The notes: a model not told the origin generated them from the letters alone. A stretch of 38,839 bases of DNA from Stutzerimonas nitrititolerans (GCF_003696285.1 NZ_RFFL01000015.1:86040-124878), one strand, 5' to 3'; counted from the first letter of the stretch, positions 25,932 to 36,872 are shown. Translations and numbers: made by a program.

Positions 25932-26660
25932 ATGCGTCGCTTCGTGTACCTCGCGGCCCCGCTGCTACTGGGCCTGCTGACCGCCTGCGATGAGCAGACT
26001 CTGGTGGAGCCGGAGCTCGTCACGGTCCCGGCTGGCCTGGCGCGCTATCACTTGCCAGGCACCAGCGAGGTGCACGAAGAGCGCCTGGAAAAATTTTCCA
26101 TCATGCGCCGCCAGGTCAGCCAGGCCGAATACGCCGCCTGTGTCGATGCCGGCGAATGCCCGGCACTGGAGACAGCGGATGAGGTTTCGGCACAGTTGCC
26201 GGCGGTGGGATTGAGTTGGCAGGATGCCAGCGCCTATGCGGCCTGGCTCTCTCGCCGGAGCGGACATCACTATCGGTTGCCGCGGCATGGCGAATGGATA
26301 CTGGCGGCTGCCTCGGCCTACATTGACGAAGCGCCGGTGACAGAAGATCCACGCAATCCGGCACGCCGCTGGCTCGCCGAGTATGCGCAACGTGCCAGCC
26401 GCGAGCGCCTGCCGGAAGCGCTCAAGCCCTTTGGCGGCTATGGGAGCAACGAGCACGGCTTGCTGGATGCCGGTGGGAATGTCTGGGAGTGGACCGACAC
26501 CTGCTTTTCGGGCAGTGGTGGCGACTTCTGCAACATTCGCATCGCCGCTGGACGCCACCCGTCGGTACTGTCCGATTTCGAGCGCAACCCCACCAGTGGC
26601 GCCTGTTCGGTGGGTCTGCCACCGACCCATCTGGGCCTGAGGCTGGTGCGCGAAGGTTGA
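25932..26660 (+). CDS. nirV: NirV, formylglycine-generating-enzyme-like lipoprotein
   Basis: A 242-residue protein with a lipoprotein signal (LLTAC, Cys19) and one sulfatase-modifying-factor (FGE-sulfatase) domain. Typical landmarks are VTVPAG, the RRQVSQAEYAACV segment, LPAVGLSWQDASAYAAWLSRR with RLPRHGEWI, LLDAGGNVWEWTDTC and the closing LGLRLVREG. NirV accompanies nirK in many bacteria. Its job is not settled, but a role in maturing or supporting the reductase is usually suggested. Four bases separate it from nirK, and a strong terminator follows. Confidence 0.9.
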   Translation: MRRFVYLAAPLLLGLLTACDEQTLVEPELVTVPAGLARYHLPGTSEVHEERLEKFSIMRRQVSQAEYAACVDAGECPALETADEVSAQLPAVGLSWQDASAYAAWLSRRSGHHYRLPRHGEWILAAASAYIDEAPVTEDPRNPARRWLAEYAQRASRERLPEALKPFGGYGSNEHGLLDAGGNVWEWTDTCFSGSGGDFCNIRIAAGRHPSVLSDFERNPTSGACSVGLPPTHLGLRLVREG

Positions 26661-26711
26661 GATCGGCGAACCTGATTGCCGAGATTCTCCCATTCAGCCT
26701 CCAGAAATAGA

Positions 26712-26745
26712 AAACGCCTCGCCGAATCACTTCGACGAGGCGTTT
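26712..26745. terminator. Bidirectional terminator between nirV and the MFS gene
   Basis: AAACGCCTCG (26712-26721) and CGAGGCGTTT (26736-26745) are exact reverse complements with a 14-base loop that can itself pair partly. A-rich and T-rich flanks suit both directions. It sits 51 bases past nirV and 24 bases past the MFS stop on the other strand. Confidence 0.9.
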
Positions 26746-26769
26746 CTGGTTGACGACCTGGCCTGCAGA

Positions 26770-28134
26770 TCAGTTGGAAACGTCCTCCAGTGAGCGTCCC
26801 TTGGTCTCCACACCCAGGAAGATGATCAGCAGCGCGGCGATGGCGAAGGATATGGCGCCCATGGAGAACACTCCACCCTGCCCGGTGAGCGGCAGCAGCA
26901 CGCCGACGATGTAGGGGCCAAGCAGCGCGCCGAAGCGGCCGATGGACGAGGCGAAGCCAGTACCGGTCGCACGCAGGCGAGTCGGATAAAGCTCGGGGGT
27001 GTAGGCGTAAAGCACCGACCACATGCCGAACAGGAAGAACTGCATGAACAGACCAGCGGTGATCAGCCATACAAGAGGCGCGGCGGTTGCGGCGGCTTGG
27101 CCATAAAGGAAGGCCGAGGCCGCGCTGCACAGCAGCATCAGCACGCAGGTGCCCTTTCGTCCCCACGCCTCGACCAGCCAGGCCGCGAAGATGAAGCCGG
27201 GTATGCCCGCCAGCGAGATGTAGACCGTGTAGAGCGCCGATTGGGTGGCTTCATACCCGGCGTTCTGCAACAGCGCGCCCAGCCAGGCCGTCAGGCCGTA
27301 GTAACCGAGCAGTGCGAAGAACCAGAGCCCCCACAACATCAGAGTGCGCTGGGCATATTCACCCTGCCAGATGTCGCGAAAGCGCGCCTTGGCCACCAGG
27401 GCGCTAGCCGCGTTTTCCATGCTGCGCGTCACCACCGGCAGCGCGTTCATCTGTGCAGAGCGCATGACCGATGCCTCGAAGCGATCCATGGTCGTATCGG
27501 CTTCGTCGTTACGACCGACCTCGGCCAGCCAGCGCGGCGACTCGGGCACGCAACGACGCACGATGAAGACGAACAGGGCCGGAACGGCCAGGGCGATGAA
27601 GATTCCGCGCCAGCCGATGATCGGCATGAAGAAGTAGGCGATCACCCCGGCACAGATGAAGCCCAGCGGCCAGAAGCCTTCGAGGATGGCGATGTAGCGG
27701 CCGCGGCTCTTGGCCGGGACGATTTCCGATACCAGCGAGAGCCCGATGGGAAACTCCATGCCCATGCCGAAGCCGAGCAGCACGCGGAACCACATCAGTT
27801 GCTCGACATTCTCGGCGAAGCCGCACAGGAGGCTGCCGACGCCCCAGAAAATCATGCTCAGCTGGAAAACCGGTTTGCGTCCGAACTTGTCGGCGAGCAT
27901 GCCGGCGATTGCCGCACCGAGGAACATTCCCACGAAACTGGAACTGGCCAACAGGCCCGCCTGCGTCGAGGTGAGGCCGAATTCGGCGGTGATCGAACCC
28001 AGCATGAAGGTCATCATGCCCAGGTCCAGTGAATCGAAGAACCATGCGGTCGCAATGATCGCGAAGAGCTTTCGTTGATAGCCCGACATAGGCAGCCGCT
28101 CGAAGCGAGCCGCGATATAGGCAATCGTGGTCAT
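26770..28134 (-). CDS. MFS transporter, sugar/metabolite:H+ symporter type
   Basis: A 454-residue, 12-helix major facilitator. The A-motif is visible as GMLADKFGRKPVF between helices 2 and 3, with a related VEAWGRKGTC in the second half, and CVPESPRWLAEVGR marks the central loop of the symporter family. Helix 1 begins WFFDSLDLGMMTFMLG, with acidic residues typical of organic-acid symporters. The ATG at 28134 has GGAG eight bases upstream. It is divergent from the hydroxylase gene across a region with two CTAATATATCAG sites, so it probably imports the substrate of that pathway. Substrate unknown, most likely an organic anion. Confidence 0.92.
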   Translation of the reverse strand: MTTIAYIAARFERLPMSGYQRKLFAIIATAWFFDSLDLGMMTFMLGSITAEFGLTSTQAGLLASSSFVGMFLGAAIAGMLADKFGRKPVFQLSMIFWGVGSLLCGFAENVEQLMWFRVLLGFGMGMEFPIGLSLVSEIVPAKSRGRYIAILEGFWPLGFICAGVIAYFFMPIIGWRGIFIALAVPALFVFIVRRCVPESPRWLAEVGRNDEADTTMDRFEASVMRSAQMNALPVVTRSMENAASALVAKARFRDIWQGEYAQRTLMLWGLWFFALLGYYGLTAWLGALLQNAGYEATQSALYTVYISLAGIPGFIFAAWLVEAWGRKGTCVLMLLCSAASAFLYGQAAATAAPLVWLITAGLFMQFFLFGMWSVLYAYTPELYPTRLRATGTGFASSIGRFGALLGPYIVGVLLPLTGQGGVFSMGAISFAIAALLIIFLGVETKGRSLEDVSN

Positions 28135-28178
28135 AGCCTTACTCCATATCTTGTTGTTGTCTGGAAGCTTGCACGCCA

Positions 28179-28243
28179 CTGATATATTAGCCGTATTCCA
28201 AAGATACGCTAGCGCAATCTCACAACCTCACCTAATATATCAG
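28179..28243. promoter_or_regulatory. Two opposed candidate GntR operators (copies B and C) in a symmetric intergenic region
   Basis: CTGATATATTAG (28179-28190) and CTAATATATCAG (28232-28243) are exact reverse complements, each identical to the site beside the GntR gene at 21514. Their centres are 53 bases apart, about five helical turns. Outside them lie TTGTTGTTGT (28151-28160) and ACAACAACAA (28250-28259), so the divergent region is nearly symmetric. Each site faces one of the two divergent genes. Binding by the GntR protein 7 kb away is inferred from identity of the motif. Confidence 0.75.
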
Positions 28244-28277
28244 TCGTGTACAACAACAAAAGCCGGAGAGCACCACC

Positions 28278-29087
28278 ATGATGACTGAACGCCAACGGAA
28301 ATTCCGTGAAGAATACAAAGCCGACATCAGCCCCCATTACAACGGCCTGCTGCATGTCGCGGTGATGTATGGAGTGGGCCTCACAGCGGCCTGGTACTGC
28401 CTTTCGCAGATACAGGGCGCCACGTGGGAATGGTTGCTGATGGTGCCGGTGTTCATCGCCGGGAATTTCGTCGAGTGGTTCATGCACCGCTACGTCATGC
28501 ACAAGCGCATCGACGTCTGGGCCCTGCGCGCCATCTATGAACGCCACACCCGCCAGCACCATCAGTATTTCACCGACGTGGAGCCGACCATCGACTCCTC
28601 CAGGGAATTTCGCATCGTCTTCTTCCCGTGGCGCGTGCTGCTTACCCTGGGCGTCGCGGGTACCACGCTCGGCTATCTGACGTCACTGATATTCAACGCC
28701 AACGCAGGCTTCATCGTGTTCCTGACGATGGTCCTGCAGTACCTCATCTACGAGACCTTCCACTACTGCTGCCATGTGCATGAGAACTGGTTCGTGCGCA
28801 ACGTACCGTTTATCAACACCATCCGCCGCCACCACACGGCCCACCACAACTGGGGGATCATGATGAAGTACAACATGAACCTCACCTTCCCCATCGCCGA
28901 CTGGTTCATGGGCACCACGGACCTGCGCCGCGGGCTGCTCGGCCATCTGTTCAACGGCTACAGCGAAAAGCACGTCAAGGAAGAGCTGAAGCCGGTCATC
29001 GCGAAATTCCGCAAGGGCGAAAAGCACGTCACCCTCGACGGCCCGGAACTGGACGAAAGCGAACTGGGCGCAATGACCGCTCGCTAA
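28278..29087 (+). CDS. Fatty acid hydroxylase superfamily membrane di-iron enzyme
   Basis: A 269-residue membrane protein of the fatty acid hydroxylase/sterol desaturase superfamily. The histidine clusters that bind two irons are H70-x4-H75, H90-x3-HH95, H162 with H166/H168 (HYCCHVHEN) and HH186-x2-HH190 (RRHHTAHHN). About four to five helices surround them. Enzymes of this group insert oxygen into C-H bonds of lipids or terpenoids, using an external reductase. It is the first gene after the operators and is followed by the YdeP-type gene after a strong hairpin. Its substrate is unknown, and its pairing with a thiol dioxygenase is unusual. Confidence 0.87.
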   Translation: MMTERQRKFREEYKADISPHYNGLLHVAVMYGVGLTAAWYCLSQIQGATWEWLLMVPVFIAGNFVEWFMHRYVMHKRIDVWALRAIYERHTRQHHQYFTDVEPTIDSSREFRIVFFPWRVLLTLGVAGTTLGYLTSLIFNANAGFIVFLTMVLQYLIYETFHYCCHVHENWFVRNVPFINTIRRHHTAHHNWGIMMKYNMNLTFPIADWFMGTTDLRRGLLGHLFNGYSEKHVKEELKPVIAKFRKGEKHVTLDGPELDESELGAMTAR

Positions 29088-29092
29088 GAGAA

Positions 29093-29146
29093 GTGACGCA
29101 GCACAGGATGGGCGCCTCCCCCGGCGCTCGTCCTGCGTTGCGTCAC
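29093..29146. terminator. Large intercistronic hairpin
   Basis: A 24-base arm (29093-29116) and its partner (29123-29146) form 23 of 24 possible RNA pairs (20 Watson-Crick, three G-U) around a six-base TCCCCC loop. The outermost eight pairs are GTGACGCA/TGCGTCAC. No T-tract follows, so it may be a partial terminator, an RNA-stabilising stem or a repetitive element rather than a strict terminator. It lies six bases past the hydroxylase stop. Confidence 0.75.
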
Positions 29147-29219
29147 GATCGGTTATGGTGTTTCGTCCTGAGGATGATCTTCCAGCCTTATCGCCATCCA
29201 TGAGTTCGCGAGGCATCGC

Positions 29220-31600
<2,381 letters not shown>

Positions 31601-31604
<4 letters not shown>

Positions 31605-32185
31605 ACGAGCCATTACGCCTGGACCGGCTTCGCGGGTTCGTCATCGAGCTGGCCGCTCTGCTGGAGCGGCAGCCGGAGGAATCGGCAATTCTCGAACAGG
31701 GTCAGGAGCTGTTGCGGCGACTGGTTGAACACGATGACTGGCTGCCCGAACAATTCGCCGTGCCGCATCCTGAACATTATCTGCAGTACCTGTTGCATGC
31801 CGACTCGCTGCAGCGCTTCTCCGTGGTCAGCTTCGTCTGGGGACCGGGACAGCGAACGCCCGTACACGACCACCGGGTCTGGGGAATGATCGGCATGCTG
31901 CGGGGCGCCGAACTGGGGCAACACTTCGAGCGCCAGCCCGACGGTACCTTGCGCCCCGCAGGCGAACCGCTGCGGCTCGAGCGCGGCGAGGTCGAATGCG
32001 TGTCGCCCGCCATCGGCGACATCCACCAGGTCAGCAATGCCTTTGATGACCGTGTCTCGATCAGCATCCACGTCTACGGCGGCAATATCGGCGCGGTGAA
32101 GCGTGCCGTTTATCAGGCGGATGGTAGCGAGAAACTGTTCATTTCCGGCTACAGCAACAACCTGCTGCCGAATATCTGGAGTTGA
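31601..32185 (+). CDS. 3-Mercaptopropionate dioxygenase (cysteine dioxygenase family)
   Basis: A 194-residue cupin that adds O2 to a thiol to give a sulfinate. The iron ligands are His89, His91 (PVHDH) and His142 (GDIHQVSN). The Ser155-His157-Tyr159 triad (SISIHVYG) is complete. These positions equal those of the 3-mercaptopropionate dioxygenases known from Pseudomonas and Azotobacter, and the flanking segments SVVSFVWGPGQ, IGMLRGAE, NIGAVKRAV and FISGYSN match that bacterial subgroup rather than mammalian-type cysteine dioxygenase. The four-base overlap with the molybdopterin gene indicates translational coupling. It ends this catabolic run. Confidence 0.93.
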
Positions 32186-32386
32186 CCGATGCTCCCAGCC
32201 AAGCAGCTTTCTCACTGTTTGGCTGCTGGTGGGCACGAGGCGTGCTGATTCGAAGACGCGAGCCGTGACTTGATGAATAACAACCAGGGCCGACACCGAT
32301 TGGCTGCTGTGGTTATCGCTCCGGTTTAGCGAAGTGAGCGAACGAGACCGAACCTGATACAGCAGGCAGCGCGATCTCATATTCTC

Positions 32387-32441
32387 AGATACAACCACCT
32401 GAACTTTGTCTACAGACACATACTGAGCTATAGTTGTATCT
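32387..32441 (+). promoter_or_regulatory. Promoter and operator of the Xre/RES toxin-antitoxin operon
   Basis: TTGTCT (32406-32411) and TATAGT (32429-32434) with a 17-base spacer make a good sigma-70 promoter. It overlaps the palindrome TGTCT-AC-AGACA (32407-32418) and is enclosed by AGATACAAC (32387-32395) and GTTGTATCT (32433-32441), a perfect 9-base inverted repeat. Such sites fit autorepression by the antitoxin alone or by the complex. The antitoxin start is 29 bases downstream. Confidence 0.72.
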
Positions 32442-32469
32442 ACAGAAACAAAACAGGTGCTATCAAGTC

Positions 32470-32874
32470 ATGGCGGCAGTTATCCAGGCACAGGCCTTTA
32501 CCAAGGATCAATGCACAGCCGGTTTGCGAGCGGCAGTGAATATCCTCGAGAAATGGCAGGCGACCACCGAGCAGGCCTGCAACATTCTTCGCATTTCGCG
32601 CAGCACCCATGTGCGGGCCAAGCTGCCTAACGATGCATGGTCGGTGAGCCTCGACGCTGACCAGATGCAGCGCATCAGTTTCATCCTCAACATCCACGCG
32701 GCCCTGCGCCTGCTTTTCGACAATCCGGAGAACGTGTACGGCTTTCCTTCCATGGCCAACCACAACGAGTTCTTCAACGGGCGATCCCCACTGGAGGTCA
32801 TGGCTCAGGGCGACATGATTTCCTTGTACGAATCGTTTCGACGCATCGACAGTCTGCGAGGCGCGCAGTGGTAG
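32470..32874 (+). CDS. Xre/MbcA/ParS-type antitoxin
   Basis: A 134-residue antitoxin. The N-terminal part (about 15-60) is a helix-turn-helix-like segment, LRAAVNILEKWQATTEQACNILRISRSTH split around the recognition helix. The C-terminal half is the DUF2384-type domain that binds the toxin: RISFILNIHAALRLLF, DNPENVYGFPSMANHNEFFNGRSPLEVMAQGD and LYESFRRID. It neutralises the RES toxin and represses the operon. The ATG at 32470 is preferred; an upstream TTG at 32434 would lie inside the promoter. It overlaps the toxin gene by seven bases. Confidence 0.92.
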   Translation: MAAVIQAQAFTKDQCTAGLRAAVNILEKWQATTEQACNILRISRSTHVRAKLPNDAWSVSLDADQMQRISFILNIHAALRLLFDNPENVYGFPSMANHNEFFNGRSPLEVMAQGDMISLYESFRRIDSLRGAQW

Positions 32875-33560
32875 ACCCTGACCAGCTCCCTGTGCGGGCC
32901 GAAGCCCATCTGCGGGCCTACCGACTGGTCAACTCCAAATTCCCACCCATCGCGCTGTTCGACGATGTAGCCGATGCCAGCGAATTCGAAACGCTGTATC
33001 AACTGCAGGCCCTGACCAACCCCAGGCTGCAGAACGACGCCGGACGTCTCGAGCTGATACCCCGCGCGGAAATACCTTTCGGCATTCCCGGCTGCTCGTA
33101 CGCCACGGCGCCCTTTACCCATGTCAACCCAGCCGGTTCGCGCTTCAGCGACGGAAGCTACGGTGTGCTGTACCTGGCCAGCAGCATGGATACGGCACTC
33201 GCCGAAGTCCGCTACCACCAGGACCGCTACTGGTCCAATGTCGAAGGCCTGAGCTACGAGCGATTCGTCTTCCGCGGCCTGTCATGCCAGTTCAACGAGG
33301 CCGGTATGCTCGACGCGACAGTCATCCCGATGACGGATCCGATCTACGATCCCGACGACTACGCCCAGGCCAATCACCTCGGCCGGCGGGTGAAACAAGC
33401 CAGGCACCCCGGCTTGCGCTACCGTTCGGTACGTAACGCAGGCCAGGATTGCTGGGCACTCATGACCCCAAGGCCAGTAACCTCCATCATCCAGACCGCC
33501 CACTACGAAATGATCTGGAACGGCTGCATTTCCAGCGTCAGCGCCATTCGTGCGGTTTGA
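32868..33560 (+). CDS. RES-domain toxin (NAD+-degrading type)
   Basis: A 230-residue RES-domain protein. The family takes its name from conserved Arg, Glu and Ser. Here they are probably the Arg of AYRLVNSKF, the Glu of TALAEVRYH and a Ser in the RFSDGSYGVLYLASS or later strand. Characterised members deplete NAD+, stopping growth until the antitoxin binds. The GTG start has GAGG seven bases upstream and overlaps the antitoxin stop. Length and all core segments look intact, so the toxin is probably functional. Confidence 0.93.
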   Translation: MVDPDQLPVRAEAHLRAYRLVNSKFPPIALFDDVADASEFETLYQLQALTNPRLQNDAGRLELIPRAEIPFGIPGCSYATAPFTHVNPAGSRFSDGSYGVLYLASSMDTALAEVRYHQDRYWSNVEGLSYERFVFRGLSCQFNEAGMLDATVIPMTDPIYDPDDYAQANHLGRRVKQARHPGLRYRSVRNAGQDCWALMTPRPVTSIIQTAHYEMIWNGCISSVSAIRAV

Positions 33561-33602
33561 ACAAAGGCGCCGCCAGCTCCCTGCGTTACGCTGGCAGCTA
33601 CC

Positions 33603-33743
33603 CTAGCCCTTCGATTCGAACGACATGGCGATACCGATCGCCAGACCTACCCCAATCCCCATGACAAGGTTGTCGGCGAAGATTCCGATGATCACGCCTA
33701 TGACCAAGCCGACGCCGACGCCTAGCTGTTTCCGATTCTTCAT
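33603..33743 (-). CDS. Small glycine-rich membrane protein
   Basis: A 46-residue peptide: a short basic start (MKNRKQ), then two Gly-zipper-like hydrophobic stretches (LGVGVGLVIGVIIGIF and VMGIGVGLAIGIAMSF) separated by ADN. Similar tiny proteins with repeated GxxxG-type helices occur in many bacteria without a known role. The ribosome site is weak; a longer frame from 33818 would add 25 non-conserved residues. Confidence 0.62.
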   Translation of the reverse strand: MKNRKQLGVGVGLVIGVIIGIFADNLVMGIGVGLAIGIAMSFESKG

Positions 33744-33827
33744 TGCGGCAAATGTGGATCCGGATTGGGAAGAATGATCGGCAGGTCGTCCCGACAAACA
33801 ATGGCCATCGACCGCCATCTTGGAGCA

Positions 33828-34223
33828 TCAATCAGAGGCAGGCCAATGGCACACCGCCTCGATGTTGTAGCCGTCCAGGTCATGTACGAAGGCAGCGTAG
33901 TAGTTGCCGTGGTATTGCGGACGAAGGCCAGGCGCGCCGTTATCGATACCGCCCGCAGCAAGCGCAGCCTGATAGAAAGCATCGACCTGCTCGCGCGTCC
34001 GCGCCCGGAAAGCAAGATGACAACGCTCGCGCGGCACCTCGGCCTGCAACAAGCAGAACTCTCCAGCAGGGTCTTCACCCGGAACAGGCTTCACCCCACC
34101 AAACAGCACACCGTCATCGTCGAGTTCCTTGCGCACGTGCATTCCAAGTGGTTTCAGCACAGCCGAATAGAACACTCGGCTGGCTGCAAGATTCGAGACC
34201 TGGATGACGATATGGTCGATCAT
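33828..34223 (-). CDS. VOC-family (glyoxalase/bleomycin-resistance fold) protein
   Basis: A 131-residue metalloenzyme-fold protein. It opens MIDHIVIQVSNLAASRVFYSAVLKPLG, split by the beta-alpha-beta turn, with His4 a likely metal ligand, and closes YYAAFVHDLDGYNIEAVCH with the typical C-terminal Glu ligand. FRARTREQVDAFYQAALAAGG is the second repeat's helix. VOC proteins include lactoylglutathione lyases and extradiol enzymes; this subgroup is uncharacterised. The ATG at 34223 has GGAGG six bases upstream, so longer starts are unlikely. Confidence 0.9.
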   Translation of the reverse strand: MIDHIVIQVSNLAASRVFYSAVLKPLGMHVRKELDDDGVLFGGVKPVPGEDPAGEFCLLQAEVPRERCHLAFRARTREQVDAFYQAALAAGGIDNGAPGLRPQYHGNYYAAFVHDLDGYNIEAVCHWPASD

Positions 34224-34449
34224 GAAAGGCCTCCGTTGGAAGCAGGACCGTATCGATGAGCACATTTCAACTTAGTTTTACCAAGCCGTCGCCGCCCGCC
34301 ACATTCACAGCGTTCTTCACCATTTTTTGTGCCGAGCACTGTTGAAGTTGCCAACGTGGACGACGATGCCAAATGGTGCCATTCGCAGTCTCGAACATCG
34401 ACCTGCATTCCGATGCCTTGTCGATGTATCTGAGTGGCCCAGGGGTCCT

Positions 34450-35830
34450 ATGGTTTCCACCTACGTAAACGGTGAAGACAAAACCAGGCAGATCAGCGAC
34501 TGGTCGATCTACTGGAGCGACAAGTACGAAACCCTGCGACTAACCTGTTATTATCCCTCCAAGAAAACTCACACCCGCCCGCTCAGCGACTGCCGTGTTT
34601 TTCCTACCCGCGAATTGGGCGAGATGCTGCTGACCAAGCCCGGCAGCACGATCGTCACGTCTATCGCCAAAGCGACAACCTACGGCGAGCGGTATGCCGT
34701 CGTGCACTATCCGGACGCCGACAAGCCCTACGTCTACAAGATGGAAGGTATCGGCTTTACCGCGCCGACGGCGATGAAGGACGCGCCGGTCTTCCATTAT
34801 TTCTTAGCCGTGGCGAATACCCGACAGGATCGCGCCGCGTCGAAAACTGACCGTGAGATCGCCGCCAACATCGTGCGCCAACTGGAAAAACTGCCCGCCG
34901 TCGCCGACACCGCCTTGCAAGCCTACTGCACGGGGCGCAACGGCACGTTGGCGCCGGACCAAGAGCTGATCTATCCGTTCGGCCTGAACGAGAGCCAGCT
35001 CGAGGCGGTCGAGTAAGCGTTCCGTGCGCAGGTCAGCGTAATCGAGGGCCCACCGGGAGCCGATAAGACCCAGACCATCCTCAACATCCTCGCCAATATC
35101 CTGCTGCGCGGACAGACGGTGGCGGTGCTGTCCAACAACAATGCGGCGGTGGAAAACGTCTACGAGAAGCTGGAGAAATGCGTCCTGGGCCACCTCATCG
35201 CCAAACTCGGCAATCAGAGCAACCGCGAGGAATTCTTCGCTGATCTACCGCCTTGGCCATCAAACGAGCCCGAGCCCGCACCGACGCTGGACGAGATTCA
35301 GGCCCTCCTGGCCCGCTTGAAGCAGCACTTGCACGATCACAATCGGGCGGCGCAAATGCAGGTCGAGCTCGATGAGCTGAGCATCGAGCGGCGCTACCTG
35401 CAGCAATGGCAGGCAGACAGCGATATACAGGCTGCCAGCTCGCTGGACAAGTACGGACTGTCGCTGCGCAAGACCGCAGATCTGATGGCCTACCTGGCCC
35501 ATCTCGGTGAGCACCGCATCCGCCGCAAGGATCGCATCGAGCTGCTGTTCAACTTCAGGATTTTCCGCGCGAAGCCATTCGCCCAGGGCGATGCTCGCCT
35601 GTCCGTCTTTCACGCCCCTGCAGATGCACTATTACGACAAGGCGTCGCAAGACAAGGAAGCGGAGCTGCAGGCGTGCCGCGAATCGCTGGCACGCGGAAA
35701 TTTCACCAGCCTTGCTGGATGAATTGAAAAAGGCATCGATGCGTCATCTGAAGCAGCATCTACGATATAAATAAGGCGCGGCCGTCGGACAGCTTTGATA
35801 CCGAGACGTACAAGCAGCCACCCTCGACGA
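34450..35830 (+). pseudogene. Decayed superfamily 1-type (DNA2/NAM7-like) helicase gene
   Basis: One frame runs from about 34450 to a TAA at 35014-35016, then continues unbroken after it. Across the stop the protein reads NESQLEAVE-stop-AFRAQVSVIEGPPGADKTQTILNILANIL, quoted here in parts, which is a helicase Q/Walker A region. An AAG codon has become TAA, and the Walker A GTGKT has become GADKT. Later frames break again near 35610, 35710 and 35768, and fragments DKASQDKEAELQA, LDELKKASMRHL and SFDTETYKQ appear in different frames. The ATPase core beyond motif I is missing or scrambled. I judge it non-functional. Confidence 0.85.
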
Positions 35831-35918
35831 CGGCTTCACCGGCACGCTGCACACCCTGACGCTCTTGCAGATGTGATGCTACCGGCTCGCCTGTTGAGAA
35901 AAGCCTTAGAGCTGCAAG

Positions 35919-36389
35919 TCAGGCGCCCTGAAAATTGACCGGCTCTGGACCTGTATTGGTCCGTTTGATGACGACGGTACCGGCGAGCTTGTCATGCCAG
36001 CCCTGCTTGCGCTTATCGAATGCGACCCAAATCAGCCCCAGGCCAAGTGGAAGAATCGATATGTAGTAAGCGAGATAACGGCCGAGCAGTTGCGCTGGAC
36101 TGGCGAGCTGTCCCGTTTCTGCATCAACGATCCTGGCCGAGATTGCCATCTTCCCCGGGGTCGCTTGCTTGTATATCCAGAATACGATCGTCGCGAAGGC
36201 AGGAAGTACCCAGGTTATTAGGAAGTCAGCTGGGCCTGCGACGAAATCAGGCTGCTCTGCATCGAAATACTCCCACCCGTATATCGAGAGAATCAACGGA
36301 ACGTTTATCAGCATCAGCAGAACGGTGTCGACGAGTGCCGCACCTGCCCTTGACCAAAACCCCGCGTACTCCAGTCCTTGATCTTCCAT
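35919..36389 (-). CDS. RDD-family membrane protein
   Basis: A 156-residue protein with an RDD domain: the first helix starts AGFWSRAGAALVDTVLLMLI, carrying the Arg and Asp that give the family its name, and the second part has TPGKMAISARIVDAETGQL and QGWHDKLAGTVVIKR. Three to four helices. The role of RDD proteins is mostly unknown; some take part in ion transport. The ATG at 36389 has AAGGA upstream. It stands alone between two broken mobile-element genes. Confidence 0.9.
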   Translation of the reverse strand: MEDQGLEYAGFWSRAGAALVDTVLLMLINVPLILSIYGWEYFDAEQPDFVAGPADFLITWVLPAFATIVFWIYKQATPGKMAISARIVDAETGQLASPAQLLGRYLAYYISILPLGLGLIWVAFDKRKQGWHDKLAGTVVIKRTNTGPEPVNFQGA

Positions 36390-36872
36390 TTAGCTCATCC
36401 TTGATGTGGTTGCAGATGGCCGATCATTTTCTCTCAAGTGGCCGCTTTAGAAAGTGAACTACACCTCGCCGCAACTCGAAGCCTAGTCATAACTGCCCGC
36501 TACCAAGCGTGATTCTGATGCTGCGGGCTTTGCCACTGCGATGGTTGATGCGCAGAGATGCACATTGAACGAGGGGTAACTGTGGGCGTTGTCGTATTGC
36601 TGCAGGAGATGCAGATGCCACACAGTGAAGCGTTCAATCACCTTAGTCTGCCCTTCCATTAGTGGCGACTTCGCCGAGTCAGGCCGAGTCGCAGAGGCCC
36701 TGACTGGATCGAAGAGGATTGGTGTCTCCCGGCAAGGTCGCCACGGCTTTTTCCGGCACAGCATCCTTTTAAGCAATTGCGTCTCCCGTCTTCACCGGGC
36801 CGCGCTGTCGTGCATCGAACTGGCGGGCCATCTCGCCCCTGCGGGCGTCCATCGTGCCCCCTGGTCGGCTGA
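36390..36872. other. Region without a supportable gene
   Basis: About 480 bases between the RDD gene and the radC remnant. Frames exist on both strands, for example a 97-codon minus-strand frame at 36483-36776, but none has a clear ribosome site or family motif. It may hold the lost beginning of radC and other decayed element DNA. Confidence 0.5.

Noticed and set aside
36483..36776. A 97-codon minus-strand frame between the RDD gene and the radC remnant
   Set aside because: No recognised domain or ribosome site; it could be a fragment, but nothing supports it.
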